64,000 nucleotides of DNA. Origin: CALAGJ01 sp964293305 (GTDB lineage: Bacteria; Bacteroidota; Bacteroidia; Chitinophagales; Chitinophagaceae). The stretch covers positions 1 through 64,000 of the forward strand of contig CAXYYO010000013.1 of the NCBI GenBank assembly GCA_964293305.1. Reading direction: 5' to 3'. Numbering within the stretch: position 1 is the stretch's first letter; every line of letters begins with the position of its first letter. The notes beneath the pieces are model-generated. The model ran no database searches and was not told the origin of the DNA. It was given only the letters and a program-made list of their open reading frames with translations. Position numbers and translations under genes: made by a program. This document shows, in pieces, positions 18,010 to 26,712 of this stretch.

Positions 18010-20307
18010 ATGGCAATGATGAATAGAACGGTAGTAAAGAAAACCGTAAAGAAAACAATAAAATCTTCCACACTTAAAGTAGGTAAATCTCAAGGGCCGT
18101 TAATGGAGGGGGATTTAAATTTAATGGAATCCCTACAAAAATATTTTGGGTTTGAAAAATTTAAAGGCACTCAAGAGCCGGCCATAAAAAATTTATTTAA
18201 TGGGGAAGATACTTTTGTAATAATGCCCACAGGAGGTGGTAAAAGCCTTTGTTACCAGCTACCAGCAATGATGTTACCGGGCTGCGCAATTATTGTGAGT
18301 CCTTTGATTGCCCTAATGAAAAATCAGGTTGATTTAGTAAGGGGATACAGTGAAAAGGATAACGTTGCCCATTTTCTGAATTCATCTCTAAATAAGGGCC
18401 AAATAAAAGAAGTTAAAGACGATCTCAGAGGAGGAAAAACCAAATTGCTTTATGTGGCTCCTGAAACTTTGACCAAGCAAGAAAATCTGGAATTTTTTAG
18501 TGATTTGAATGTTTCTTTCTTTGCAGTAGACGAAGCACACTGCATTTCCGAATGGGGTCATGATTTCAGACCAGAGTACAGACGGCTCAGAGAAATGATG
18601 ATTGCCATCAATCCAGATAAACCCATGATGGCTTTAACTGCAACAGCTACACCAAAAGTACAAAGCGATATTGTAAAAAATATGGGTCTAAGAGATCCAA
18701 AAATTTTTATATCTTCATTTAACAGGACAAATCTCTATTATGAGATACAGCCTAAATTAAAAAAAGACCAGACCATTAAAAGTCTGGTACGTTTTATTAC
18801 CCAAATGGCTGGAAAGAGTGGAATTATATATACACTCAATCGTAAAACAACGGAAGAACTTGCTGATATTTTAGTAGCAAATAATATTAAAGCAGTTGCC
18901 TATCACGCTGGCCTCGATTCAAAACTAAGGGCCGACAGACAAGATTTATTTCTAAATGAGGATGTACAGGTAATTGTAGCAACTATTGCTTTTGGAATGG
19001 GTATTGATAAACCTGATATTAGGTTTGTTATACACTATAATATCCCAAAATCTATTGAAAATTATTATCAGGAAACAGGCAGAGCAGGGCGTGATGGCCT
19101 TGAAGGAAAATGTGTTTTGTATTATAGTCATAAAGACGTTTCTAAGCTGGAGCATTTAATGCGAGACAAGCCTTTGAGCGAAAGAGAAGTAGGTGCACAG
19201 TTGATAAGTGAAACAGTAGCATTTGCTGAAAGTGCTGTATGTCGGCGAAAAATTTTACTCCATTATTTTGGAGAAGAATGGGATACAAAGGGTTGTAAAG
19301 CAACAGGTGGTTGTGACAACTGTAAACCAAAAGAAACAATCGAGGCCAAGGATGATGTATTAAAAGTATTTAAAGTAGTGAAAAGGTTGGATGAGAAATT
19401 TCCAATTGAATATACAATTAACATCATTATTGGTAAACTTACACCACAGGTAAACATGTTTAGGCATGAACACTTTGAAGAATTTGGTATTGGGAGTGAT
19501 CGTGATGAACATTTCTGGAATAGCCTTATTCGTCAAATGTTGTTGTCAAATCTTATCAGAAAAGATATAGAAGAATATGGTCTTCTGAAATTCTCCCCTC
19601 AAAGTGAAGTTTTCATCAAAAAGCCAACATCTTTCAAAATCGTACTCAATAATATTTATGAAGAATCTGATTTTGATGATGATGAAGGAGAAAGCACAGG
19701 CGGTAGTGCAGCAGCAGATGAAAGATTACTTGCTATGCTCAAAGAATTAAGACATCAAGAAGGTAAGAAAAAGAAACTTCCTCCTTTTGTAATTTTCTTA
19801 GAAAGCAGTTTACAAGATATGGCTACGCTTTACCCTACCTCAATGGCTGAATTAGAAAAATGTCAGGGTGTAAGTAAAGGCAAAGCGCTAAAATATGGTA
19901 AGCCATTTGTTGATCTCATAACAAGATATGTAGAGGAAAATGATATAGAAAGACCAGATGACTTTATAATGAAGTCAGTTATGAATAAAAGTAGTAATAA
20001 GATTTACATTATTCAGAATGTTGACAAGAAAATACCGTTGGAGACAATAGCAAAAAATAAGGATTTGCAATTGGATGAATTGTTGGAGGAAATGGAAACT
20101 ATTGTAGCAAGTGGTACAAGACTAAATCTTACATACGCTGTAGAAAATATGCTGGATGAAGATGATCAGGATGAAATAATGGACTACTTTAAAAACTGTG
20201 AAACTTCTTCATTGGAAGCCGCACACGAAGAGCTGGCTGGAAGCGGTTTTGAATACGATCAGCTAAAACTGATGCGTATTAAGTTTTTAAGTGAATATGG
20301 AAATTAA
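18010..20307 (+). CDS. recQ: RecQ-family ATP-dependent DNA helicase (second copy, with HRDC)
   Basis: The larger RecQ, 765 residues. A Lys-rich leader (residues 8-27) precedes the helicase core: PTGGGKS at 73-79, DEAHCISEWGHDFRP near 175, GMGIDKPDIR and QETGRAGRDGL. A zinc cluster (CRRK...KGCKATGGCDNC) and RQC winged helix follow; an HRDC domain is seen near residues 590-670 (LPPFVIFLESSLQDMATLYP), and about 100 further residues form an acidic C-terminal extension. It is the canonical recombination RecQ; the copy at 9.4 kb is shorter. A strong terminator follows. Confidence 0.95.
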   Translation: MAMMNRTVVKKTVKKTIKSSTLKVGKSQGPLMEGDLNLMESLQKYFGFEKFKGTQEPAIKNLFNGEDTFVIMPTGGGKSLCYQLPAMMLPGCAIIVSPLIALMKNQVDLVRGYSEKDNVAHFLNSSLNKGQIKEVKDDLRGGKTKLLYVAPETLTKQENLEFFSDLNVSFFAVDEAHCISEWGHDFRPEYRRLREMMIAINPDKPMMALTATATPKVQSDIVKNMGLRDPKIFISSFNRTNLYYEIQPKLKKDQTIKSLVRFITQMAGKSGIIYTLNRKTTEELADILVANNIKAVAYHAGLDSKLRADRQDLFLNEDVQVIVATIAFGMGIDKPDIRFVIHYNIPKSIENYYQETGRAGRDGLEGKCVLYYSHKDVSKLEHLMRDKPLSEREVGAQLISETVAFAESAVCRRKILLHYFGEEWDTKGCKATGGCDNCKPKETIEAKDDVLKVFKVVKRLDEKFPIEYTINIIIGKLTPQVNMFRHEHFEEFGIGSDRDEHFWNSLIRQMLLSNLIRKDIEEYGLLKFSPQSEVFIKKPTSFKIVLNNIYEESDFDDDEGESTGGSAAADERLLAMLKELRHQEGKKKKLPPFVIFLESSLQDMATLYPTSMAELEKCQGVSKGKALKYGKPFVDLITRYVEENDIERPDDFIMKSVMNKSSNKIYIIQNVDKKIPLETIAKNKDLQLDELLEEMETIVASGTRLNLTYAVENMLDEDDQDEIMDYFKNCETSSLEAAHEELAGSGFEYDQLKLMRIKFLSEYGN

Positions 20308-20325
20308 TTTATAATACCTAAGTAT

Positions 20326-20357
20326 AAAGAGGATCTGGTTAAAGGATCCTCTTTTTT
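20326..20357 (+). terminator. Intrinsic terminator after recQ
   Basis: Ten-bp stem AAAGAGGATC/GATCCTCTTT with a 9-nt loop, merging into a T tract, starting 19 bases after the recQ stop. Confidence 0.9.
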
Positions 20358-20384
20358 ATTTTGTAAGTTCACGAAACAATGTAA

Positions 20385-20437
20385 AACCCAGATTTTGCAG
20401 CTGACATTTACTGTCAATCAGCTGCAAAATCTGGGTT
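20385..20437. repeat. Perfect 20-bp inverted repeat with 13-nt loop
   Basis: The arm at 20385-20404 (beginning AACCCAGATTTTGC) is exactly the reverse complement of 20418-20437; the loop is 20405-20417. It lies between the recQ terminator and the convergent acyl-CoA dehydrogenase gene, 72 bases past that gene's stop. There is no T tract on either side, so it is not a classical terminator. It could be a REP-like or miniature element, a cruciform-forming site, or an mRNA 3'-end stabiliser. No second copy was noticed in this window. Confidence 0.8.
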
Positions 20438-20508
20438 CAAATTCCGACTATTAAAAATTATACTAGCTTATAAAATTTAAATTGATGATATACCTTATTG
20501 TCAGTCAT

Positions 20509-22305
20509 CTAAAAACAATAAGCACCAGCATCAATCATTTTACCGCTTACTCTTCTTCTTGCATCCTTGATATTAAATGGTTCTGTTTTTGTAAATCGCT
20601 TAATCCCAATCAGCATCATCCGTAATTCATCGCCTTCGGCAAAACTATTGAGAGCATCTCTGCCATTTTTATTAATTCTATCTGCAGCATCACACATAAA
20701 ACAACGAACCATATCAAGGTATATTGAAGCAGTTTCAGCGCCTTGTTTATCAGCAATTTTCATGGCACGAAGCAATGCAGACTCTGCATGATAGGTATCA
20801 ATAGCCATATCCGCAATATTCATCAATATTTCCTGCTCCTTATCCAGATTCATCATGAGCTTTTGTACAGCGGCACCAGCAACCAACAAAATAGCTTTCT
20901 TAAAATTGGCAATAGCTTTCTTTTCATTAGCATAGATGTCTTCATCATCACCGGCACCAAAATCAGGAATGCTCATAAGTTCTTTTGCAACAGACATGGC
21001 CGGCCCCATAAGGTCTAAACGACCTTTCATAGCTCGCTTTAGTGTCATATCTAAAATGAGTAACCGATTGATTTCATTGGTTCCTTCATAAATCCTATTG
21101 ATACGACTATCTCTGTAAGCACGAGATATGTTGTATTCATCACTAAATCCATTTCCTCCATGTATTTGTACCCCTTCATCTACAATAAAATCCAGAACTT
21201 CACTACCTACCACTTTAAGCATGGCGCATTCTATTGCATATTCTTCTGCTGCACCAAGTAAAGCTTCAGCAAAAGGTTTGCCCGATGCCTGCATAGCAGC
21301 TTCTTGGTCTTCTATTAATTTTGCTGTACGATATAATCCACTTTCGCAAACCCAAGCCCGAATAGCCATTTCTGCTAATTTATGTTTGATAGCACCAAAG
21401 TTTGCAATAGGTGTTTTAAACTGCTCACGGGTTATTGCATATTGTACAGAACTATTTATTGCCTGCTTGCTGCCGCCTTGTGTAGCTGCGCAAAGTTTCA
21501 GTCTGCCGATATTTAAAATATTAAAAGCAATAACATGTCCTTTTCCTATTTCACCTAGAATATTTTCCTTAGGCACTTTACAATCTTGAAAATAGAGTTG
21601 AACGGTGGAAGAACCCTTGATGCCCATCTTATGCTCTTCCGGCCCTTGTGTAAAACCCTCATAACCTTTTTCAATGATAAATGCTGAGAATTTATCTCCA
21701 TCAATTTTTGCAAAAACGATAAAAACATCGGCAAAGCCACCATTGGTTATCCAACATTTTTGGCCATTCAATAAATAATAACTGCCATCTGCACTCAGTG
21801 TGGCACTGGTTTTGGCGCCAAGTGCATCACTACCACTGTTTGGTTCTGTCAATCCATAAGCCCCCTTCCATTCGCCACTAGCTAATTTGGGTATGTATTT
21901 ATTCCTTTGCTCATCATTACCAAAATATAAAATAGGCAATGAACCAATACCGGTATGCGCCGCTATGGCAACAGAAAAAGAATAACCAGCACCTAGTCCT
22001 TCATTGATAATAGTTGAGGTTACAAAATCCTTTCCCAATCCTCCAAATTCCTCAGGAAATGCTGTACCCAAAAGACCTTGCTCACCAGCTTTTGCAAGTA
22101 AATTCAACATTAAGCCCGGCTCTAATTTATCTAAACGATCTACCACAGGATACACTTCCGTTTGTAAAAACTGATGGCACATATCCATCACCATTCCCTG
22201 TTCTTCTGAGAAATCTTCAGGAGTAAAAATATCAAAAGGCGTACTTGTTTTTGTCAGCCATTCTCCACCTTTTAATAGGGCAGCATTTGAAGTTATTGTT
22301 TCCAT
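20509..22305 (-). CDS. Acyl-CoA dehydrogenase
   Basis: FAD-dependent enzyme for the first oxidation of acyl-CoA in beta-oxidation, 598 residues with an extra C-terminal domain compared with the 380-residue short forms. Landmarks are YGLTEPNSGSDA (flavin contact), WITNGGFADVFIVFAK, and QIHGGNGFSDEY...RDSRINRIYEGTNEINR near residue 400, where the family's active-site glutamate (YEGT) sits. It is encoded 35 bases after a MarR regulator; in Bacteroidota such MarR-led fatty acid oxidation clusters often also contain a thiolase and a hydroxyacyl-CoA dehydrogenase, which are absent here. Chain-length specificity unknown. Confidence 0.92.
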   Translation of the reverse strand: METITSNAALLKGGEWLTKTSTPFDIFTPEDFSEEQGMVMDMCHQFLQTEVYPVVDRLDKLEPGLMLNLLAKAGEQGLLGTAFPEEFGGLGKDFVTSTIINEGLGAGYSFSVAIAAHTGIGSLPILYFGNDEQRNKYIPKLASGEWKGAYGLTEPNSGSDALGAKTSATLSADGSYYLLNGQKCWITNGGFADVFIVFAKIDGDKFSAFIIEKGYEGFTQGPEEHKMGIKGSSTVQLYFQDCKVPKENILGEIGKGHVIAFNILNIGRLKLCAATQGGSKQAINSSVQYAITREQFKTPIANFGAIKHKLAEMAIRAWVCESGLYRTAKLIEDQEAAMQASGKPFAEALLGAAEEYAIECAMLKVVGSEVLDFIVDEGVQIHGGNGFSDEYNISRAYRDSRINRIYEGTNEINRLLILDMTLKRAMKGRLDLMGPAMSVAKELMSIPDFGAGDDEDIYANEKKAIANFKKAILLVAGAAVQKLMMNLDKEQEILMNIADMAIDTYHAESALLRAMKIADKQGAETASIYLDMVRCFMCDAADRINKNGRDALNSFAEGDELRMMLIGIKRFTKTEPFNIKDARRRVSGKMIDAGAYCF

Positions 22306-22340
22306 TGCTTTAATATTTAAGCATTATAAATTTTAAAAAA

Positions 22341-22802
22341 TTAATTGACTCTTATTGGTTCAGGACTAAGGTTGCTATATACTGTTTGCAAAACCATTCT
22401 TACAGTTTCAATATCCTGTTTATGTACACCTACAAGCGCTTCATCCATAGTTTGATTGGCTATTTCAATGGTTTGATCTTGTAAATTTTTACCACTCTCA
22501 GTTAGGCAAATTTTATTAATTCTTCTATCTGTTTCAGATGCATTGCGCACTACAAAGTTTTGCTTTTCAAGATTATCAATCAATCTCGTTATGCTGGGTT
22601 TATCTTTAAAACTTCTTATACATAACTCCTGCTGACTTAATTCATCCTCTTTCCATAAATGATATAAAATACCCCACTGCTCAATCGTTATTTCCAGACC
22701 CGCAGCCCTAAAATTTTTTTGCATGCGACGCACCAATGCCAGGCTAGCTATGCCATTGAGCATACTATATAATTCCCCTCTTTTAAAATGGTTGTTTGAC
22801 AT
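22341..22802 (-). CDS. MarR-family transcriptional regulator
   Basis: A winged-helix dimeric repressor of about 153 residues (EITIEQWGILYHLWKEDELSQQELC, then the recognition helix and wing with KPSITRLIDNLEKQNFVVR and ETDRRINKICLTESG). I use the ATG at 22802; the longer frame to 22829 opens with TTG and would overlap a palindromic site that looks like its own operator. It heads a two-gene unit with the acyl-CoA dehydrogenase and probably represses it in the absence of an acyl-CoA or fatty acid signal (inference). Confidence 0.88.
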   Translation of the reverse strand: MSNNHFKRGELYSMLNGIASLALVRRMQKNFRAAGLEITIEQWGILYHLWKEDELSQQELCIRSFKDKPSITRLIDNLEKQNFVVRNASETDRRINKICLTESGKNLQDQTIEIANQTMDEALVGVHKQDIETVRMVLQTVYSNLSPEPIRVN

Positions 22803-22805
22803 ACT

Positions 22806-22819
22806 GTTGTTTAGACAAC
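22806..22819. promoter_or_regulatory. Palindromic candidate MarR operator
   Basis: GTTGTTTAGACAAC: 5-bp arms GTTGT/ACAAC around TTAG, three bases upstream of the marR ATG. Size and symmetry resemble MarR/OhrR operators, and the position would block marR-acyl-CoA dehydrogenase expression. Confidence 0.5.
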
Positions 22820-22909
22820 TAAATTGCAAAACTGTGGAAATTCATAGATATTGCCAAGAAAATTTTCAGAATATTTTTTTGAACGTTGATAAAACGCAAT
22901 TTGCAGCAG

Positions 22910-23737
22910 ATGAAGGAGCAATTTAGACAGTTAAAATACAAGAATTCAAAAATTGGATATTTTCTATATGGAAGTGGCAAGAGGCTTTTAATTTGTTTTC
23001 AAGGATACGGAGAGGAAAGCAATCAATTTAAAATACTATACCCCTATTTAGCTGAAAGATATACCATATTGTCGATAGCATTCCCCTTTCATGATGGTAC
23101 CATTTGGGGGGAATCACTAGATTTATTACCCGAAGATTGGGCATCTGTAATCAGAGAAATTATAGGTGCTGTATCAACAGAAAAACAATATACATACAAC
23201 AATTTATCCTTAGCAGCATTTAGCATGGGCGGCCGAATAGGTTTTCATTTACTAGGTGAAAAGTTATTGCCATTTTCTGAAGCCGTGTTGATAGCACCAG
23301 ATGGATTGAGGGTAAACCCTTGGTATTATTTGGCCACAAAAACAAAAGTTGGCAACGCCTTATTTAAATACACCATGGCCAATCCGGGATGGGTTTTTCT
23401 AATTATGAATCCAATTGAAAAAATGGGACTACTGCCTAGCATTTTGCTAAAGTTTGCCAAGCGATACCTGGAAAATGAGGAGGAAAGAAAATTATTATAT
23501 CTCCGTTGGACAACCATGCGTAGATTTATAGCAGATAAAAATAAAATAAAGAAAGTTTGCACTGAGGAAGGCACAAATCTTACTTTGATATTTGGTAAAT
23601 ATGATCCAATAATTTTGAAGAAAAGGAGTGCCGCTTTGCGGAATATTTCCAACATCAGGATTGAAGAAATGGAAGCCAGTCATCAGTTGATAAAAGAAAA
23701 GTATGCGGCAAATCTGGCGGCATATTTTTCTGAATAA
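22910..23737 (+). CDS. Alpha/beta-fold hydrolase
   Basis: A soluble protein of about 275 residues with the alpha/beta hydrolase pattern: LLICFQGYGEESNQF (oxyanion strand), a nucleophile elbow AFSMGGRIG in place of strict GxSxG, LIFGKYDPI (acid) and ASHQLIKE (likely catalytic histidine). I start at the ATG at 22910; the frame to 22886 opens with TTG. It is divergent from marR and leads a plus-strand series with the glycosyltransferase 41 bases on. Substrate unknown. Confidence 0.75.
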   Translation: MKEQFRQLKYKNSKIGYFLYGSGKRLLICFQGYGEESNQFKILYPYLAERYTILSIAFPFHDGTIWGESLDLLPEDWASVIREIIGAVSTEKQYTYNNLSLAAFSMGGRIGFHLLGEKLLPFSEAVLIAPDGLRVNPWYYLATKTKVGNALFKYTMANPGWVFLIMNPIEKMGLLPSILLKFAKRYLENEEERKLLYLRWTTMRRFIADKNKIKKVCTEEGTNLTLIFGKYDPIILKKRSAALRNISNIRIEEMEASHQLIKEKYAANLAAYFSE

Positions 23738-23778
23738 AATCATTCGGCTGCAAATATCTATTCCCTTTTCTTTGCCAG

Positions 23779-24933
23779 ATGAGCTTTATAACGGTATGGA
23801 TTTATATTACTGTAGCACTTTTACTGTGCTATATGCTCCTCATTCTATTATATTACCGTTGGTTTAAAAGGCTTAAACCCTATGCTATAAATCAAGGGGC
23901 CAGAATATCAAAACATAAATTCAGTATAATTATACCGGCAAGAAATGAAGCTGGCCAAATAGCGGTATGTATAGAGTCCATTATGGCCAATGCATATCCA
24001 GCGGATTCATTTGAAGTAATAGTAGTAGATGATTTTTCTACTGATTCCACTGCTGCTATTGTAACCCGTCTAAAAGAAAAATATAGTAACCTCCATATCA
24101 TCAGACTGGCACATTGGCTTTCTTCACCCATTAACTCTTATAAAAAAAAGGCAATAGAAACGGGGATTGAACAAAGTGCTTATGAATGGATCATTACCAC
24201 AGATGCAGATTGTATTGTGCCATGTCAGTGGTTAGAAAATTTTGACGCTTATATACAAGAGCACCCAGCAAAGCTGGTGGCTGCACCGGTAATGTTTACT
24301 TACAATGGTTCTGCCCTTCAGGCATTTCAGTGTTTAGATTTTCTGAGTTTGCAAGGCATAACGGCAGCATCCGTTTCTGCTGGTTTTCATAGTATGTGCA
24401 ATGGTGCAAATTTATGTTATCAAAAAGAAGCATTTCATGCTGTAAATGGGTTTGCTGGAGTGGATGATATTGCCAGTGGAGATGATATGCTATTGATGTA
24501 TAAAATACAACAAACTTACCAAAATAGTTGCGGGTATTTATTTAGCAGCGAGGCTATTGTACAAACAGCGCCAATGCCCGATTGGACATCATTCATCAAT
24601 CAGCGCATACGCTGGGCCAGTAAGGCAAACAGCTATAAAGATAAACGGATTTTTTATGTATTACTTTTGGTATATTTTACTAATCTTTTCATCCTTAGTT
24701 ATGTACCAATAGCTGTGTTTGACGTTTCGTCTTTATTATGGTTTATAATATTTGTAATAGCAAAAACCGTTATTGAATGGGCCTTTATGAATAGGGTAGC
24801 AAGGTTTTATAAAATGGAAAAAATGATGCCCTTATTTTTATTATTTCAGCCTATACATATTACCTACACGGTTATAGCAGGATGGCTTGGCCGCTTTGGA
24901 AGCTATCAATGGAAAGGGCGCACTGTCAAGTAA
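23779..24933 (+). CDS. Membrane-anchored family 2 glycosyltransferase
   Basis: A processive-type GT2 protein of 384 residues. One N-terminal transmembrane helix (residues 5-27) is followed by the GT-A catalytic domain with FSIIIPARNEA, VVDDFSTDST, TDADC, the catalytic GDDMLL and the QRIRW form of the QxxRW motif; two or three helices form the C-terminus. These are the D,D,D,QxxRW residues of hyaluronan/cellulose synthase-like enzymes. It probably builds a surface glycan or glycolipid. Neighbours do not reveal the acceptor. Confidence 0.87.
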   Translation: MSFITVWIYITVALLLCYMLLILLYYRWFKRLKPYAINQGARISKHKFSIIIPARNEAGQIAVCIESIMANAYPADSFEVIVVDDFSTDSTAAIVTRLKEKYSNLHIIRLAHWLSSPINSYKKKAIETGIEQSAYEWIITTDADCIVPCQWLENFDAYIQEHPAKLVAAPVMFTYNGSALQAFQCLDFLSLQGITAASVSAGFHSMCNGANLCYQKEAFHAVNGFAGVDDIASGDDMLLMYKIQQTYQNSCGYLFSSEAIVQTAPMPDWTSFINQRIRWASKANSYKDKRIFYVLLLVYFTNLFILSYVPIAVFDVSSLLWFIIFVIAKTVIEWAFMNRVARFYKMEKMMPLFLLFQPIHITYTVIAGWLGRFGSYQWKGRTVK

Positions 24934-24944
24934 TAACATTGTCT

Positions 24945-24952
24945 TATTTTTG
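24945..24952 (+). promoter_or_regulatory. -7 element TATTTTTG upstream of tetR
   Basis: Exact TAnnTTTG followed by C, five bases before the tetR ATG, the same spacing as at feoA. Confidence 0.5.
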
Positions 24953-24957
24953 CCTCC

Positions 24958-25551
24958 ATGGCAAGAATTCATACTGAAAAAGACACAAGCAGGAAGGAAG
25001 TTATCTTAAAAGCAGCAGCCTATTTATTTCATGAAAAAGGCTATAAAAGTGCAAGCATGAGAGACCTAGCCAGCCAAGTAGGTGTAGAGGCCGCAAGTTT
25101 GTATAATCATATTCGAAGTAAAACAGAACTGCTACATGATATCTGTTTTAATACTGCCAATTTATATTGGGACCATTTGCATGAAATAGAAAAATCGGAT
25201 GAAAGACCCATTGAAAAAGTTGAAAAATTGATTCGCTTTCATATCAACCAGATTATTTCAAATTATGAAGAAGTATATGTAACCGACAGAGAATGGAAAC
25301 ATTTAACGGAGCCCTACCTTACCAATTACAGAAACCAACGCAGAGATTATAGAAAAAGTTTTGGCGCCATCATACAAGCCGGTATCGATAATGGGGAAAT
25401 ACAACAAATTGATGCATCTACTGCTGTACTGATATTGCTACATGCAATTACAGGCGTAGAAAGTTGGCATAGAAGTACTGTGAAAATTTCTGCCGAAGAG
25501 CTTGAAAACAATATGTTAACCATTTTTATAAAAGGACTAAAAAAGCAATAG
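24958..25551 (+). CDS. TetR/AcrR-family transcriptional regulator
   Basis: A 197-residue repressor with the TetR helix-turn-helix at residues 10-55 (VILKAAAYLFHEKGYKSASMRDLASQ, VEAASLYNHIRSK) and an all-helical ligand domain. The paaE-like gene starts six bases after its stop, so the two are co-transcribed and the regulator probably controls phenylacetyl-CoA-related or aromatic metabolism (inference from context). Its own promoter element is directly upstream. Confidence 0.88.
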   Translation: MARIHTEKDTSRKEVILKAAAYLFHEKGYKSASMRDLASQVGVEAASLYNHIRSKTELLHDICFNTANLYWDHLHEIEKSDERPIEKVEKLIRFHINQIISNYEEVYVTDREWKHLTEPYLTNYRNQRRDYRKSFGAIIQAGIDNGEIQQIDASTAVLILLHAITGVESWHRSTVKISAEELENNMLTIFIKGLKKQ

Positions 25552-25557
25552 CCCAAT

Positions 25558-26628
25558 ATGTCAATGCATTTTGAAACACTGTGTGTAAAGGAAGTAAAAG
25601 CAGAAACAGTAGATTGTATATCGGTCGTTTTTGATATACCCCAATCGCTAAAATCATCATTTCAATACCAACCCGGACAGCATCTAACACTTAGAAAAAT
25701 GGTAGATGGCAAAGATCTGCGCAGAAACTATTCGTTGTGCAGCGCACCATTTGAACCTGAAATGCGCATTGCCATAAAAAAAATGGAGCATGGTGCATTT
25801 TCTACATGGGCAAATGAATTTTTGAAAACAGGAGATAGTATAGAAGTAATGCCCCCTGCGGGAAATTTTTTGCATAAACAAAGCACTCATCTTGAAAACT
25901 ATGTAGGCATTGTCGCAGGCAGCGGCATCACCCCTATATTGAGTATCATGAAAACGGTATTAACACAGTCTAATCAAAGTAATTTCACATTAATTTATGG
26001 AAACAAAACAAGGCAAAGCATAATTTTTAAGGAGGAAATTGAAGCCCTCAAAAACAAATATATGGGCAGGGTACAAATTGTACATGTGCTCAGTAGAGAG
26101 AAAACCCTGACACCAATAAATCAGGGAAGAATTGATGCCGCAAAATGCGAGTCACTTTCTGCTACACTGCTACCATTACATGCCGATGCTTATTACATTT
26201 GCGGCCCAGAAGAAATGATATTTTCAGTGCGTGATTTTTTGCAAGAAAGAGGGGTGGAAAAAGCCAACATTCACTTTGAGTTATTTACAACACAGGCAGC
26301 CATAAATAAAAAGATTGCCAATAAAGCGGTCAACCAAGAAGGGCCCACCAGCGAAATAACCATACAATTAGATGGCCGGGGGTTTTCATTTAATTTAGCT
26401 TTTGATAGTGATAACATTTTAGATGCCGCCCTCAGGCAGGGAGCAGATTTGCCATTTGCCTGCAAGGGCGGTGTATGCTGCACCTGCAAAGCAAAACTTA
26501 TAAGTGGTGAAGTGGAGATGGATGTAAACTATGGCCTTGAACATGAAGAAATAGAACAGGGTTTTATACTAACATGCCAGAGTCATCCGCTTACGGAAAA
26601 AGTGCTGATAGACTTTGATGTGAAATAG
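25558..26628 (+). CDS. paaE: PaaE-like phenylacetyl-CoA epoxidase reductase subunit
   Basis: A 356-residue class I ferredoxin-reductase fusion: FAD domain (RRNYSLCSAP at 55-64), NAD(P)-binding domain (GSGITPILSIMK at 121-132; YYICGPEEM), and C-terminal plant-type [2Fe-2S] domain with C302, C307, C310 and C340 (ACKGGVCCTC...LTC). This is the layout of PaaE, which passes electrons to the PaaABCD di-iron epoxidase. paaABCD do not follow; a terminator does. It could therefore serve another oxygenase. Confidence 0.82.
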   Translation: MSMHFETLCVKEVKAETVDCISVVFDIPQSLKSSFQYQPGQHLTLRKMVDGKDLRRNYSLCSAPFEPEMRIAIKKMEHGAFSTWANEFLKTGDSIEVMPPAGNFLHKQSTHLENYVGIVAGSGITPILSIMKTVLTQSNQSNFTLIYGNKTRQSIIFKEEIEALKNKYMGRVQIVHVLSREKTLTPINQGRIDAAKCESLSATLLPLHADAYYICGPEEMIFSVRDFLQERGVEKANIHFELFTTQAAINKKIANKAVNQEGPTSEITIQLDGRGFSFNLAFDSDNILDAALRQGADLPFACKGGVCCTCKAKLISGEVEMDVNYGLEHEEIEQGFILTCQSHPLTEKVLIDFDVK

Positions 26629-26667
26629 TTATAAAGGCTTTTGATATAGAGTTTATTTAACCTAAAA

Positions 26668-26694
26668 AATAAAAGCCCCATCGGGGCTTTTATT
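26668..26694. terminator. Bidirectional terminator between paaE and the rprY-like gene
   Basis: Perfect 12-bp stem AATAAAAGCCCC/GGGGCTTTTATT with a 3-nt loop, with an A tract on one side and T tract on the other, between convergent genes. Confidence 0.9.
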
Positions 26695-26712
26695 ATAATC
26701 ATTTTAATATAT

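Noticed and set aside
20431..20446. GGTTCAAATTCC resembling a tRNA T-loop beside the inverted repeat
   Set aside because: The flanking bases do not form a T stem and no acceptor, D or anticodon arms can be drawn.
21128..21589. 153-codon frame antisense to the acyl-CoA dehydrogenase
   Set aside because: Lies wholly within a conserved enzyme gene and has no supporting signals.
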